A program made the position numbers and the translations under genes. 64,000 nt of DNA from Actinoplanes sp. N902-109 (GTDB lineage Bacteria > Actinomycetota > Actinomycetes > Mycobacteriales > Micromonosporaceae), in assembly GCF_000389965.1 (NCBI RefSeq), contig NC_021191.1, positions 4,527,501 to 4,591,500 on the forward strand, given 5' to 3'. Numbering within the stretch: the stretch's first letter is position 1; every line of letters begins with the position of its first letter. The notes below the pieces were generated by a model. That model saw only the letters and a list, made by a program, of their open reading frames with translations, searched no databases and was not told where the DNA came from. Shown here in pieces: positions 11,007-19,540 of the stretch.

Positions 11007-11393
11007 GACTTGGCGCGGGCGCTGCAACCGGTGCTGGCCGACCTGGCCGGGCCGGGCGGGGTGCTGCCGGAGATCCGGGACGAGCCGTGGACCGATCTGC
11101 CGGACACTGCGAGCGTCATGCTGTACGCCGCGGACGGCAGCGGTCAGGGTGTCAGCGTCGACCTCGGGCTCACCCCGGTGGCGCGGGTGGTCGCGGTGGC
11201 CGACCAGGTGCAGGAGTGGGCGATCGAGGCGCTGTGGAGCGCGGGCCGGCCCACCAACTGGCCGCCCTGCGACCGTCATCCCGTGGCGCACCCGGCAACC
11301 GCCCGCGAGCAGGCCGGGCGGGCGGTGTGGGCGTGCCCGGTCACCGGCACAGAGGTGGCCGGGATCGGGCACGTCCACGAAGCCGTGCGCTAG
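10965..11393 (+). CDS. Hypothetical protein
   Basis: 142 residues, no family recognised. It is acidic at the N-terminus and contains a C-terminal motif PPCDRHPVAHPA...WACPVTGTEVAGIG with two cysteines in a pattern often seen in small actinobacterial proteins with an appended metal or zinc-like site. The first 14 codons are a near-perfect 21-bp tandem duplication (10965-10985 and 10986-11006), so the start could be any of several in-frame ATGs (10965, 10977, 10998). It converges with gnd, 4 bp apart. Function unknown. Confidence 0.65.
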   Translation: MTGRMDDTTGRMDDDLARALQPVLADLAGPGGVLPEIRDEPWTDLPDTASVMLYAADGSGQGVSVDLGLTPVARVVAVADQVQEWAIEALWSAGRPTNWPPCDRHPVAHPATAREQAGRAVWACPVTGTEVAGIGHVHEAVR

Positions 11394-11397
11394 CGGG

Positions 11398-12837
11398 TCA
11401 GGCGTCGATCTCCTTGCGGTCGTCGGTCGCCCAGAGGGTGTGGAACGCGCCCTCCTTGTCCACCCGCTGGTAGGTGTGCGCGCCGAAGAAGTCGCGCTGA
11501 CCCTGGATCAGCGCGGCCGGCAGGCGCTCGGCGCGCAGCCCGTCGTAGTACGCCAGCGCCGACGCGAAGCCCGGGGCCGGGATGCCCTGCGCGGCGGCCG
11601 TGGCCACCACCCGGCGCCAGGCTTGCTGGGCTCCGCTGACGGCGTCCAGGAAGTAGTCGTCGACGAGCAGCGTGGACAACTGGGGGCTCTTGTCGTACGC
11701 CTGCTTGATGTAGTCGAGGAACTTGGCGCGGATGATGCAGCCGGCCCGCCAGATCTTGGCCATCGCACCCGGGTCGATCTCCCAGCCGTACTCCGCGCTC
11801 GCCGCCTGGATCTGCTGGAAACCCTGCGCGTACGCGACGATCTTGGAGGCGAACAGCGCCTGCTCGACGTCGGCCTGCAGGTCACCGTCGTGCGCACCGG
11901 GCTGCGGGGCCGGGCCGGGCAGACCGGCGTCCTGGGCTGCCTGGCGCACCTCCGCGCCGCCGGACAGCGCCCGGGCGAACACCGACTCGGCGATCCCGCT
12001 GACCGGCACGCCCAGGTCGAGGGCGGCCTGTACGGTCCAGCGGCCGGTGCCCTTCTGCTCGGCGCGGTCCACCACGACGTCGACGAACGGCTTGCCCGTC
12101 GCCGCGTCGACCTGCTGCAGCACCTCGGCCGTGATCTCGATCAGGTACGAACCCAGCCGGCCCTCGTTCCAGCCCTTGAACACCCCGGCGATCTCCTCGG
12201 GGGTGTGCCCGCCGACGTGCCGGAGCAGGTCGTACGCCTCGGCGATGAGCTGCATGTCGGCGTACTCGATGCCGTTGTGCACCATCTTGACGAAGTGGCC
12301 GGCGCCGTCCGGGCCCACGTGCACGCAGCACGGCTCGCCGTCGACCTTCGCGGAGATGTCCTCGAGCAGCGGGCCGAGCGACTCGTACGACTCCTTCGAG
12401 CCACCGGGCATGATGGACGGTCCGTGCAGCGCGCCCTCCTCGCCGCCGGACACACCGGTGCCGACGAAGTGCAGGCCGCGCTCCTTGAGAGCGGCCTCGC
12501 GCCGCCGGGTGTCGGCGAAGTGCGCGTTGCCCGCGTCGATGAGCATGTCGCCTTCTTCGAGCAGCGGCGCGAACTCCTCGATCACCGCGTCGGTGGGCTT
12601 GCCCGCCTTCACCATGATCACCACCCGCCGCGGCCGTTCCAGGCTGGCGACGAAGTCCTCGGCGCTCTCGGCGGGCAGGAACGTGCCCTCGTGGCCGAAT
12701 TCCTCGACAAGTTCCTTCGTACGGTTGTAGCTGCGGTTGTGCACCGCCACCGTATGACCGTGGCGGGCGAAATTCCGGGCCAGGTTGCGCCCCATCACCG
12801 CCAGGCCGGTGACGCCGATCTGTGCCTTCTCCGTCAT
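11398..12837 (-). CDS. gnd: 6-phosphogluconate dehydrogenase, decarboxylating
   Basis: 479 residues, the length of the long-form NADP enzyme. It oxidises and decarboxylates 6-phosphogluconate to ribulose-5-phosphate in the pentose phosphate pathway. Seen: dinucleotide fold GVTGLAVMGRNLARN, NADP-preferring HNRSYNRT, substrate loop GVSGGEEGALHGPSIMPGG, and the catalytic helix KMVHNGIEYADMQLIAEAYDLL; the C-terminal GQRDFFGAHTYQR tail is complete. ATG 12837 follows GGAGGAAGGA; the frame stays open beyond it but without coding signal. Confidence 0.97.
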   Translation of the reverse strand: MTEKAQIGVTGLAVMGRNLARNFARHGHTVAVHNRSYNRTKELVEEFGHEGTFLPAESAEDFVASLERPRRVVIMVKAGKPTDAVIEEFAPLLEEGDMLIDAGNAHFADTRRREAALKERGLHFVGTGVSGGEEGALHGPSIMPGGSKESYESLGPLLEDISAKVDGEPCCVHVGPDGAGHFVKMVHNGIEYADMQLIAEAYDLLRHVGGHTPEEIAGVFKGWNEGRLGSYLIEITAEVLQQVDAATGKPFVDVVVDRAEQKGTGRWTVQAALDLGVPVSGIAESVFARALSGGAEVRQAAQDAGLPGPAPQPGAHDGDLQADVEQALFASKIVAYAQGFQQIQAASAEYGWEIDPGAMAKIWRAGCIIRAKFLDYIKQAYDKSPQLSTLLVDDYFLDAVSGAQQAWRRVVATAAAQGIPAPGFASALAYYDGLRAERLPAALIQGQRDFFGAHTYQRVDKEGAFHTLWATDDRKEIDA

Positions 12838-12990
12838 GGACGTCCTTCCTCCGCGCGAGCCGTCACCCACATTGTTACGGATCGGCGACGGCCGGCGTTC
12901 AAACGGCCGCTGACCAGCAGGTGCGCCGGCCAGTCGGCGAGGACGGACGGCGCCGCGCCGCAATGATCGGTCCGACGGTACGCTCGTCGC

Positions 12991-13305
12991 GTGAAGCGCG
13001 GCGAGATCTGGACCATCGGCAGCCGCACCGACCTGCGCTACCGGGTTCTCGTGCTCTCCGCCGACAGCTACAACGAGCGCTCCAACGCGTCCCCGTTCTG
13101 CGCCCCCATCGTGCGCCAGCGTGGCGTCACCGAGCTGCCCCCGTACGCCGTGGCCCTCACCGAGCAGGACCCGATCACCGGTGTTGTGGTGATCAACCGG
13201 ATGCGCCGGCTGCCCGCCTCGATCGGCGCCGAGCGCATCGGCATGGTGACCGGCTCCAGCATGGCCCGCGTCACCGAGGCGATGCACAACCTGTTCGAGC
13301 TCTGA
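12991..13305 (+). CDS. PemK/MazF-type toxin, no antitoxin visible
   Basis: 104 residues with the MazF fold signature: N-terminal KRGEIWTI, then RYRVLVLSAD, NRMRRLPAS and the C-terminal MHNLFEL. These proteins are usually sequence-specific endoribonucleases paired with an unstable antitoxin encoded just upstream. Here the 153 bp between gnd and the toxin has no plausible antitoxin frame and the downstream gene is unrelated, so it is either an orphan or has a non-classical partner. GTG start at 12991 follows a TACGCT -10-like hexamer by 6 bp, suggesting a leaderless transcript. Confidence 0.82.
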   Translation: MKRGEIWTIGSRTDLRYRVLVLSADSYNERSNASPFCAPIVRQRGVTELPPYAVALTEQDPITGVVVINRMRRLPASIGAERIGMVTGSSMARVTEAMHNLFEL

Positions 13306-13306
13306 G

Positions 13307-13332
13307 CGACCGCTCGACCGGTCGAGCGGTCG
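13307..13332. repeat. 26-bp perfect palindrome behind the MazF-like gene
   Basis: Begins two bases after the toxin stop. Arms of 13 bp (CGACCGCTCGACC and its complement) with no spacer. There is no T-run, so it is not a classical intrinsic terminator; it could terminate in the actinobacterial stem-only manner or bind a dimeric protein. Confidence 0.7.
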
Positions 13333-13476
13333 AGGGCCCGCCGGCGTCGGTCAGGGGAGTGGCGGGGGCGTGGCGGGGGTCACGTGTCAGGCTCGGGACA
13401 GTACTTTTTCGTACGCCGCTGTGACCTGGGTTTTCGGGTTTTGGTCCGGGTTGGGTCTTCGAACGCTTGTGCCAAT

Positions 13477-14883
13477 ATGGCTGGCATGTCGGCGGGAGTG
13501 AAACAGGTCGAGGCGGACGTGGCGGAACTCGCCGCGTGCGCCGTGTCGGCGTTGTCCGCCGACGAGGTGGTCGACGATCTGACCACCTTGCACCGGGTCA
13601 GCCAGATGGTTGCCGCGCACCAGCTGCGGTTGGTGCAGCGGGCCACCGAGCTGGGCACGCCGGGGGAGCACGGGCATCGCAGCCTGACCTCGTGGCTGCG
13701 CGCGACCCTGCTGCTGGATCCCCGCCCGGCCCGGGAGATGGCCGAGCGGGCGGTGCTGCTGCGGCATCGGCCGGCCGTGGAGCAGGCGTTGCAGGACGGG
13801 CGGCTGGACGCGCGGCAGGCCGCGGTGATCGCCGCGACCGTCGACGCCATCCCCGCCACGCTGCGCGCCGTCGATGCCGCCGATGCCGCTGTCGCGGCCG
13901 TGAGCGGTGCGTCCGCCGGCCTGGACGCCGGGCTCGACGCCGATCTCGAGGCGGGACCGGCCGTCGGGGCCGACGCGGGCGGTGCCGGGGGCGAGGCGGC
14001 GGGCCTGTCGCATGCCGAGATCGTGCGCAGGGCGGAAGGCCTGCTGATCGAGCGGGCCGGTGAATTCCCCGCGCTGCAGCTGCGCCGGCTCGGCGAACGC
14101 ATCCTGTCGCACGTCGCACCCGAGATCGCCGAACGGGCCGACGAGCTCGCCCTGCGCCACCAGGAGGCACGCGCTCTCGCGTTGCGCGGGTTCTCGCTGT
14201 CGCCGGCCATCAACGGTCAGGTCCACGTGCGGGGCGCCCTCGATGTGCAGAGCGCGGCCGTGATCCGTGCCGCGCTGGAACCGTTGTGCACCCCGCGGCC
14301 CGACGACGAGCGCACTCCCGCGCAGCGCCGGGCCGACGCCCTCGCCGAGATCTGCCAGCTCGCGCTGAACAACGGTGAACTGCCCGAGCACGGCGGTGAG
14401 CCGCCGCAGGTGGCCGTCACGACCGGCTACGACCACCTCGCCCGGCGGTTGGGCATCGGCACGCTGGACAACGGCGACCGGGTCTCGGCGGCCGCGATGC
14501 GCGGGCTGGCCTGCGCCGCCCGGGTGCTGCCGGTGGTGCTCGGCGGCGCCGGTCAGGTGCTGGACGTGGGCCGGGCCCGGCGGCTGGTGACCGCCCCGCT
14601 GCGGCGCGCGCTGAGCGTGCGGGACGGCGGCTGCGCGCACCCGGGATGCGACCGGCCGCCGCGCTGGACCGACGCCCATCACATCCGGCCGTGGACCGCC
14701 GGCGGGCCGACCAGCCTGGACAACCTGGTGCTGCTGTGCCGGCACCACCATCGCATGATCCACGACGAGCGCTCCGGGTGGCGGGTCCGGGCGGGTGACG
14801 ACCACCGGCCCGAGTTTCTCCCGCCACCGTGGCTCGACCCCGCGCAGCGGCCCCGGCGCAACGGCTTCCACCAGCGGACGTGA
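13477..14883 (+). CDS. DUF222 / HNH endonuclease family protein (13E12-type)
   Basis: 468 residues from the ATG at 13477 (13486 is an alternative). N-terminal DUF222 helical region (ALSADEVVDDLTTLHRVSQMVAAHQL, RAVLLRHRPAVEQALQDGRLDARQAAVIA), a low-complexity Ala/Gly/Asp insert near residues 140-170, then a C-terminal HNH nuclease: CAHPGCDRPPRWTDAHHIRPW...LDNLVLLCRHHHRMIH with the metal-binding histidines intact. The family is multi-copy and widespread in actinobacteria; its biological role is not settled. The frame extends upstream to 13384 but that part is rich in unusual residues and is unlikely to be translated. Confidence 0.88.
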   Translation: MAGMSAGVKQVEADVAELAACAVSALSADEVVDDLTTLHRVSQMVAAHQLRLVQRATELGTPGEHGHRSLTSWLRATLLLDPRPAREMAERAVLLRHRPAVEQALQDGRLDARQAAVIAATVDAIPATLRAVDAADAAVAAVSGASAGLDAGLDADLEAGPAVGADAGGAGGEAAGLSHAEIVRRAEGLLIERAGEFPALQLRRLGERILSHVAPEIAERADELALRHQEARALALRGFSLSPAINGQVHVRGALDVQSAAVIRAALEPLCTPRPDDERTPAQRRADALAEICQLALNNGELPEHGGEPPQVAVTTGYDHLARRLGIGTLDNGDRVSAAAMRGLACAARVLPVVLGGAGQVLDVGRARRLVTAPLRRALSVRDGGCAHPGCDRPPRWTDAHHIRPWTAGGPTSLDNLVLLCRHHHRMIHDERSGWRVRAGDDHRPEFLPPPWLDPAQRPRRNGFHQRT

Positions 14884-14893
14884 GCCGGCCCGC

Positions 14894-15379
14894 TCAGGCC
14901 GCCAGACTCTGGTAGGCGCCGTTGAAGAACAGCAGGGGCCGGGCGGCGGGGTTGCTGTCCAGCTCCACGACCCGGCCGACGGTCAGATAGTGGTCGCCGG
15001 TCTCGTGCTCCTGCTCCAGACGGCAGTCGATCGATGCGAGCACCCCGTCGAGCAGCGGGCTGCCGGTCACCCCGGGACGCCAGCCGACGTCCCGCCATTT
15101 GTCCGTGCCGGTGCGCGAGAACTGCTCGCACAGCGCTCGCTGACCGGCTTCGAGGATGTTCACGCAGAACGCTCCCGAGCGGCGGATCCTCGGGTACGAC
15201 GCGGATCGCAGCGACGGGGAGAACGCCACGAGCGGGGGGTCCAGCGACAGGCTGAAGAACGACTGACAGGTCATGCCGACCGGCTCGCCGTCGAGCACGG
15301 CCGTGATCACCGTGACGCCCGAGGCGAAGCCGCCCAGGACGCGCCGGAACTCCCGGCTCGGGATGGGCACGTCAGGCAC
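14894..15379 (-). CDS. Flavin reductase, RutF-like, last gene of the ten-gene operon
   Basis: 161 residues from GTG 15379. Flavin reductase-like domain: REFRRVLGGFASGVTVITAVLDGEPVGMTCQSFFSLSLDPPLVAFSP, SGAFCVNILEAGQ, and a C-terminal DHYLTVGRVVELD...PLLFFNGAYQSL. It should supply reduced FMN to the two luciferase-like monooxygenases encoded in the same operon. Its GTG start overlaps the end of the preceding gene by 8 bp, pointing to translational coupling. Homology to RutF/HpaC-type small components is by motif. Confidence 0.9.
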   Translation of the reverse strand: MPDVPIPSREFRRVLGGFASGVTVITAVLDGEPVGMTCQSFFSLSLDPPLVAFSPSLRSASYPRIRRSGAFCVNILEAGQRALCEQFSRTGTDKWRDVGWRPGVTGSPLLDGVLASIDCRLEQEHETGDHYLTVGRVVELDSNPAARPLLFFNGAYQSLAA

Positions 15380-15911
15380 GGCCGCCCTCCGGGGAGGAGA
15401 GCCGGGCGGCGATCGCCGGACGCAGCACCGGCGCAGCCGCCGCACCCCAGGCGGCGGTGACCGCGCTCAGCTCGTCCATCCGGGGCATCACCATGTACAG
15501 GCCGCGGGCCGGGACGGTGGCTCCGAGCTCGACCAGCAGGGGCCGCAGGTGGTTCTCGACGGCCAGCGCGTGGTCGCCGGCCGCACCGGTCATCACCGGG
15601 ACCGCGACGACGCCGGCCAGCCCGTTGCTGCCGTACCGGTCGAGGAACGCCTTGAGCATGCCGGTGTAGGTCGCCTTGTAGGTGGGCGACGCGACGATCA
15701 GCACGTCGCTGCCGGCCACCTCGGCGGTGAGCTCGTCGAGTTTCGGCTCGGGCCAGGCGAAGAGCCGGTCGGCGTGCCCGGCGAGCTCGATGACCAGGCG
15801 CTGCGGGCGTACCTCGGGGATGAGCGACTCGACGACGGCCGCGACCGACTCGGCGGTCTGCAGCGTGCGGGACTGCGGCTTGGGATTGCCGACCAGGATG
15901 GCGATCTTCAC
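15372..15911 (-). CDS. NADPH-dependent FMN reductase (SsuE/MsuE-like)
   Basis: 179 residues. Flavodoxin-like fold: IAILVGNPKPQSRT phosphate loop at the N-terminus, VLIVASPTYKATYTGMLKAFLDRYG (flavin-binding P-T-Y-x-x-S/T-Y segment), and GAAGDHALAVENHLRPLLVELGA. Enzymes of this family deliver FMNH2 to sulfonate or sulfone monooxygenases, giving the operon two independent flavin reductases for its two monooxygenases. GTG 15911 has GAGAGGAAA upstream and overlaps the stop of the previous gene as GTGA. Confidence 0.9.
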   Translation of the reverse strand: MKIAILVGNPKPQSRTLQTAESVAAVVESLIPEVRPQRLVIELAGHADRLFAWPEPKLDELTAEVAGSDVLIVASPTYKATYTGMLKAFLDRYGSNGLAGVVAVPVMTGAAGDHALAVENHLRPLLVELGATVPARGLYMVMPRMDELSAVTAAWGAAAAPVLRPAIAARLSSPEGGRA

Positions 15912-16375
15912 GGGTGTTTCCTCTCCAGCTTGCCGTCCGCGTACACGTAGACCTCGATGCCCAGGTCGAGCGCGGCCTTGGTGCTCCAGCCCGACGGGGT
16001 GAAGACCTGCGCCGCGGTCTCGCTCACGCACAGCACGATGCGGCTGTCCGGGAAGCGGGAAGTGCGCAGCCAGGTCAGTTTGAACATGTCCGCCATGACC
16101 TTGTTACGGTGCTGGGAGCGGAAGGTGCCCTGGTTGCCGATCACCTGGACGAGCAGCGAGTTCTCCGCGTCGGCGCCCTCGATCTCCAGCCAGGTGCCGT
16201 CGCCCAGGTCGATGGAGCGCGGGCGCAGGTCGGCCCCGACCGTCTCGCTCAGCGCGAGCAGCATGGCCCGCTCGATGCTGTCCGGGCCGAAGCGCCGCCA
16301 GCCACGTTCCTCCTCCGGCATGATCTCCAATGTACGATCCGGCGGGCGGTCCGCCACCGCCGTCGAGTGGATCAT
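15908..16375 (-). CDS. Unknown operon protein
   Basis: 155 residues, no family recognised. The middle has a conserved-looking core: DGTWLEIEGADAENSLLVQVIG followed by GTFRSQHRNKVMADMFKLTWL, then SRIVLCVSETAAQVF and ALDLGIEVYVY at the C-terminus. The E-x-E strand, a Q-x-x-G turn and following basic helix, plus alternating strands, are loosely reminiscent of a small PD-(D/E)XK or ligand-binding alpha/beta fold, but this is only an impression. Start and stop overlap both neighbours by 4 bp, so it is made together with the transporter and reductases. No signal peptide or membrane helix. Confidence 0.7.
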   Translation of the reverse strand: MIHSTAVADRPPDRTLEIMPEEERGWRRFGPDSIERAMLLALSETVGADLRPRSIDLGDGTWLEIEGADAENSLLVQVIGNQGTFRSQHRNKVMADMFKLTWLRTSRFPDSRIVLCVSETAAQVFTPSGWSTKAALDLGIEVYVYADGKLERKHP

Positions 16376-17577
16376 GTGACAGCCTCCACGGGTAGGGCCT
16401 CCACTTTTCTCGGCGCCCGCCGCAACGTTGCCACCAGCGCGGCGACGGCGAGCACGACGAGCAGGGCGAGCAGCGCGCAGGCCGCCCGGTTGCCGGCGAG
16501 CCCGGCCACGGCGAACACGGTGACCGGCCCGGCGGCGGCCCCCACGTCGCCGGCGGTGCGGGTCAGCCCGACGACGGCCCCGGCCGCCTCCGCCGGGTAC
16601 GCCTCACCGGTGATCACGCCCGGCAGCACGCCCACCACGCCGGTGCCGAGCGAATAGACGACGATCGCCGCCGCGAAGCCCACCGGCAGGTGCAGCAGCG
16701 GCAGGACCAGCAGCCCCAGCCCGGCGGCGAGCCCGGCCGGCACCAGCAGCACCGCCCGCGCCCCGGCGTCGGCCCAGCGTCCCACCACCGGCATCGCGGC
16801 CAGGCTGACCAGCGTGCCGGCCGCGGTGGCCAGCCCCAGCGTCAGCGGGGTGAGCCCGCCGGAGTCGTAGGCCAGCACCGGCACCAGCCCCTGCTCCCCG
16901 GCGAACCGGGCGAAGAACGTCGCGAACGACAGCCCGCACAGCGCGGCCAGCAGCCCGCCCCGCCCGCCCGGCCACGCCATCGCCCGAGCCGGTGCGGCCA
17001 GTTCCCGCGGACCGGCCGGCGTCGACGACCAGTACGGCGTCGCCGGTCGTACGGTGTCCCACAGCAGGCAGGCCAGCACCGGCAGCGCCGCGATCGGGAA
17101 CGTCCAGGCCGGCCCGACCACGCCGACGACCGCACCGCCGAGCACCGAGCCCGCGGCGGCCGCGGACAGCTGCACCACGGTCGCCGTGGCCATCACCGCG
17201 CCGCGCCGCCCGGCGGGGGCGCCCGCGACCAGCACCGCGAAGCCGACGGTCACCGCCGCCCCGCCCAGGATGCCGGCCAGCAGCCGCATCCCGATCAGCG
17301 TGGGCGCCGAGTGGGCCGGCCCGGTCAGCGCGGTGACCACGGCCAGGGCGAGCATCAGGGTGCGCAGGTACGCCCGGGTGGGCAGCCGGCGCAGCGCCAG
17401 CCCGGCCGGGATGTTGGCCAGCACCCGGCCGGCCCCGAACGCGGTCACCACGGTGCCGAGCAGGGCGCCGCTCATCCCGTACCGGTCGAGGAAGAGCGGG
17501 AGGACCGGCACCACCGCGCCCCACGTCAGCTGCGACGTGGCGATCATGGCGCAGATCAGCACCGTCGGGCCGGTCAT
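16372..17577 (-). CDS. MFS transporter within the degradation operon
   Basis: 401 residues, twelve predicted membrane helices, starting LICAMIATSQLTWGAVVPVLPLF. The MFS motif-A region (AFGAGRVLANIPAGLALRRLPTR) is recognisable. As the operon already has an ABC importer, this may export a product or be a second uptake route. ATG 17577 overlaps the stop of the upstream monooxygenase (ATGA) and its own stop overlaps the next start. The open frame extends upstream into the previous gene, but that portion is not coding. Confidence 0.88.
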   Translation of the reverse strand: MTGPTVLICAMIATSQLTWGAVVPVLPLFLDRYGMSGALLGTVVTAFGAGRVLANIPAGLALRRLPTRAYLRTLMLALAVVTALTGPAHSAPTLIGMRLLAGILGGAAVTVGFAVLVAGAPAGRRGAVMATATVVQLSAAAAGSVLGGAVVGVVGPAWTFPIAALPVLACLLWDTVRPATPYWSSTPAGPRELAAPARAMAWPGGRGGLLAALCGLSFATFFARFAGEQGLVPVLAYDSGGLTPLTLGLATAAGTLVSLAAMPVVGRWADAGARAVLLVPAGLAAGLGLLVLPLLHLPVGFAAAIVVYSLGTGVVGVLPGVITGEAYPAEAAGAVVGLTRTAGDVGAAAGPVTVFAVAGLAGNRAACALLALLVVLAVAALVATLRRAPRKVEALPVEAVT

Positions 17578-18908
17578 CCGGCGAGGTTCTCGCGCAGGGT
17601 GCGGCCGGGGTAGCGCGGGGCCAGCACGCCGCGGTCGCGCAGCTCGGGCACCAGCAGCTCGGCGATGTCGTCGTAGCCGCCCGGCATGGCCAGCGGGCTG
17701 GACAGCATGTAACCGCCGCGGGCACCGGTGGCGGCGAAGTTCTCCTGCAGCGCGTCGGCCACCGTCGCCGGGTCGCCGCACAGCGTGTGGTCCATGCCGG
17801 TGGCGCTGGTCCAGCCGTGCTCGAAGAACTCGGTGCGGCTCATCTCGTAGTCCTCGCCGTACTCGGTGAGCAGCGTGCCGATCAGTCCGCCGGGGGAGGC
17901 CTGGGCCTGCGCGGCCTGCCGTTTGAGCTCGCCCAGCGGGAAACTCGCGGGCAGCCGGGAGAAGTCGACACCGGCGTTGTGCGACAGGTACGCGCCCACG
18001 GCCTCCTCGTTCCAGAAGCTGAGCACCTCGGCGCGCCGGGAGTGGGCCTCGTCCTTGGTGCGCCCGACGATCACCTGGGTGGCCCAGAGGATGCCGACCG
18101 CGGCCGGGTCACGCCCGTTGGCCCGCAACGCCGTGTCGAGCATCGTGCGGTGCCGCTGCTGCGAGGCGACGTCGGCGCCGAAGCCGAACACCACATCGGC
18201 GAAGCGCGCCGAGGCGGCGATCCCGCGCGCTGAGTTGCCCGCCTGCACCAGCACCGGGGCGACCTGCGGGCTCGGCACGCTGGGCAGCGGCCCGCGCACC
18301 TTGAAGAAGCGGCCGTCGTGGTCGATCGGCGCCACCTTCGCCGGGTCGGCGAAGCGGCCGGTGGCCCGGTCCCGCACGATCGCGTCCGGGGCGACCGAGG
18401 TCCACAACGCCTGGCAGACGTCGACGAACTCCTCCATCCGCTCGTACCGCAGATCATGCTCCATGAGCTGGTCGAAGCCGTAGTTCACGGCGTCCGCCCC
18501 GCGGGTCGAGGTGACCACGTTGAACGCGATCCGGCCCCCGGTGACGTGGTCCAGCGAGTTGAGCAGCCGGGCCACGTAGAACGGGTGCATGAACGTCGAG
18601 GAGTAGGTCAGCCCGAAGCCGATGTGTGTGGTGGCGGTGGACATCGCGGCGATCACCGGGCTCATGTCGTGCCGGGGCCACTGGATGCCCCATTCCACGG
18701 CCGCGTCGATCGAGCCGCGCCAGGTGCCGGGGATGCCGGTGCCGTCGCCGAAGAACAGCAGGTCGATGCCGGCGCGCTCGGCCGTGCGGGCCAGCTCCAG
18801 GTACATCCGCACGTCCGGGAAGTCCACACCCACCCACGAGCCGGTACGGGCCCAGCGCCCCTCGGTGTGCGTGAACGACAGGTCCAGGGCGAGGTGCATG
18901 CCACTCAT
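17574..18908 (-). CDS. LLM-class flavin monooxygenase, NtaA/SnaA/DszA family
   Basis: 444 residues. Bacterial luciferase-like TIM barrel of the xenobiotic monooxygenase group: LALDLSFTHTEGRWA, LFFGDGTG, FGLTYSSTFMHPFYVARLLNSLDHVTGGR, NVVTSTRGADAVNYG, YERMEEFVDVCQALW, VLVQAGNSARGIAASARFADVVF and the C-terminal GDPATVADALQENF...LPGGYDDIAELLVPELRDRG. Relatives use FMNH2 and O2 to attack nitrilotriacetate, dibenzothiophene sulfone or similar. Substrate here is unknown. It overlaps the hydrolase upstream and the MFS gene downstream by 4 bp each. Confidence 0.92.
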   Translation of the reverse strand: MSGMHLALDLSFTHTEGRWARTGSWVGVDFPDVRMYLELARTAERAGIDLLFFGDGTGIPGTWRGSIDAAVEWGIQWPRHDMSPVIAAMSTATTHIGFGLTYSSTFMHPFYVARLLNSLDHVTGGRIAFNVVTSTRGADAVNYGFDQLMEHDLRYERMEEFVDVCQALWTSVAPDAIVRDRATGRFADPAKVAPIDHDGRFFKVRGPLPSVPSPQVAPVLVQAGNSARGIAASARFADVVFGFGADVASQQRHRTMLDTALRANGRDPAAVGILWATQVIVGRTKDEAHSRRAEVLSFWNEEAVGAYLSHNAGVDFSRLPASFPLGELKRQAAQAQASPGGLIGTLLTEYGEDYEMSRTEFFEHGWTSATGMDHTLCGDPATVADALQENFAATGARGGYMLSSPLAMPGGYDDIAELLVPELRDRGVLAPRYPGRTLRENLAG

Positions 18909-19540
18909 GCGGTGCCCTCCTTCGCGAAGAGGGCGGCCAGCTCAGCGGTGTCGGTGAGCACGGCGGCGTTGAGGGCCAGCTCGGCCAGGGCGGCGTCGTG
19001 GACGTCCGGGTCGTACGCGGCCACCGCGTCCCGCGGCAGCAGCACCGGCCAGTCCAGCTGGAAGGCGTCGTGCGCGGTCGCGGCCACACAGCACTCGGTG
19101 GTCAGCCCGCAGACCGCCAGCCAGCCGATGCCCGCCGTGCGCAGTTCCTGCTCGAGACCGGTGCCGAGGAAACCGCTGTAACCCCGCTTGACCACGCGGA
19201 TCTCGTCGTCCTGCGGGGCCATGCCGTACCACTCGGCGCCCGGGGTGCCCAGCAGGCACGGCTCGTCCGGGCCGTACGGCGCGTCCGGGTCGCCGCCGCG
19301 CAGCCACTTGCCGGCCCGCCACGGCCGGGCCGGGTCGGTGCCCAGCTCCACCCAGATCACCGGCACCCCGGCGTCGCGGGCCGCGCCGACCAGCGCCCCG
19401 GTCCGGTCGACGGCCCGGGCGACCGCGTCGAGGTCCGGCCCGTAGCCGGCGATCCAGGCCGGGTCGGCGAACGAGCGCTGCACGTCCACCACGACCAGCC
19501 CGGGCCGCGGCGGCAGCGTGGCGAGTTGCTGCTGTCTCAT
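18905..19540 (-). CDS. Isochorismatase-family cysteine hydrolase, RutB-like position
   Basis: 211 residues. The family catalytic triad is visible: Asp in GLVVVDVQRSF, Lys in IRVVKRGYSGF and Cys in CGLTTECCVAATA. RutB, in the same family, hydrolyses ureidoacrylate peracid made by RutA; other members cleave amides. The gene sits directly behind the RutA-like gene and overlaps it by ATGA, as it overlaps the DszA-like gene, so its substrate is probably the product of one of these oxygenases. Start ATG 19540 is fixed by the overlap. Confidence 0.9.
   Translation of the reverse strand: MRQQQLATLPPRPGLVVVDVQRSFADPAWIAGYGPDLDAVARAVDRTGALVGAARDAGVPVIWVELGTDPARPWRAGKWLRGGDPDAPYGPDEPCLLGTPGAEWYGMAPQDDEIRVVKRGYSGFLGTGLEQELRTAGIGWLAVCGLTTECCVAATAHDAFQLDWPVLLPRDAVAAYDPDVHDAALAELALNAAVLTDTAELAALFAKEGTA

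Noticed and set aside
13384..13476. Extended N-terminus of the DUF222-HNH protein
   Set aside because: The extra 31 residues are unlike family N-termini and lack a ribosome site; ATG 13477 fits better.
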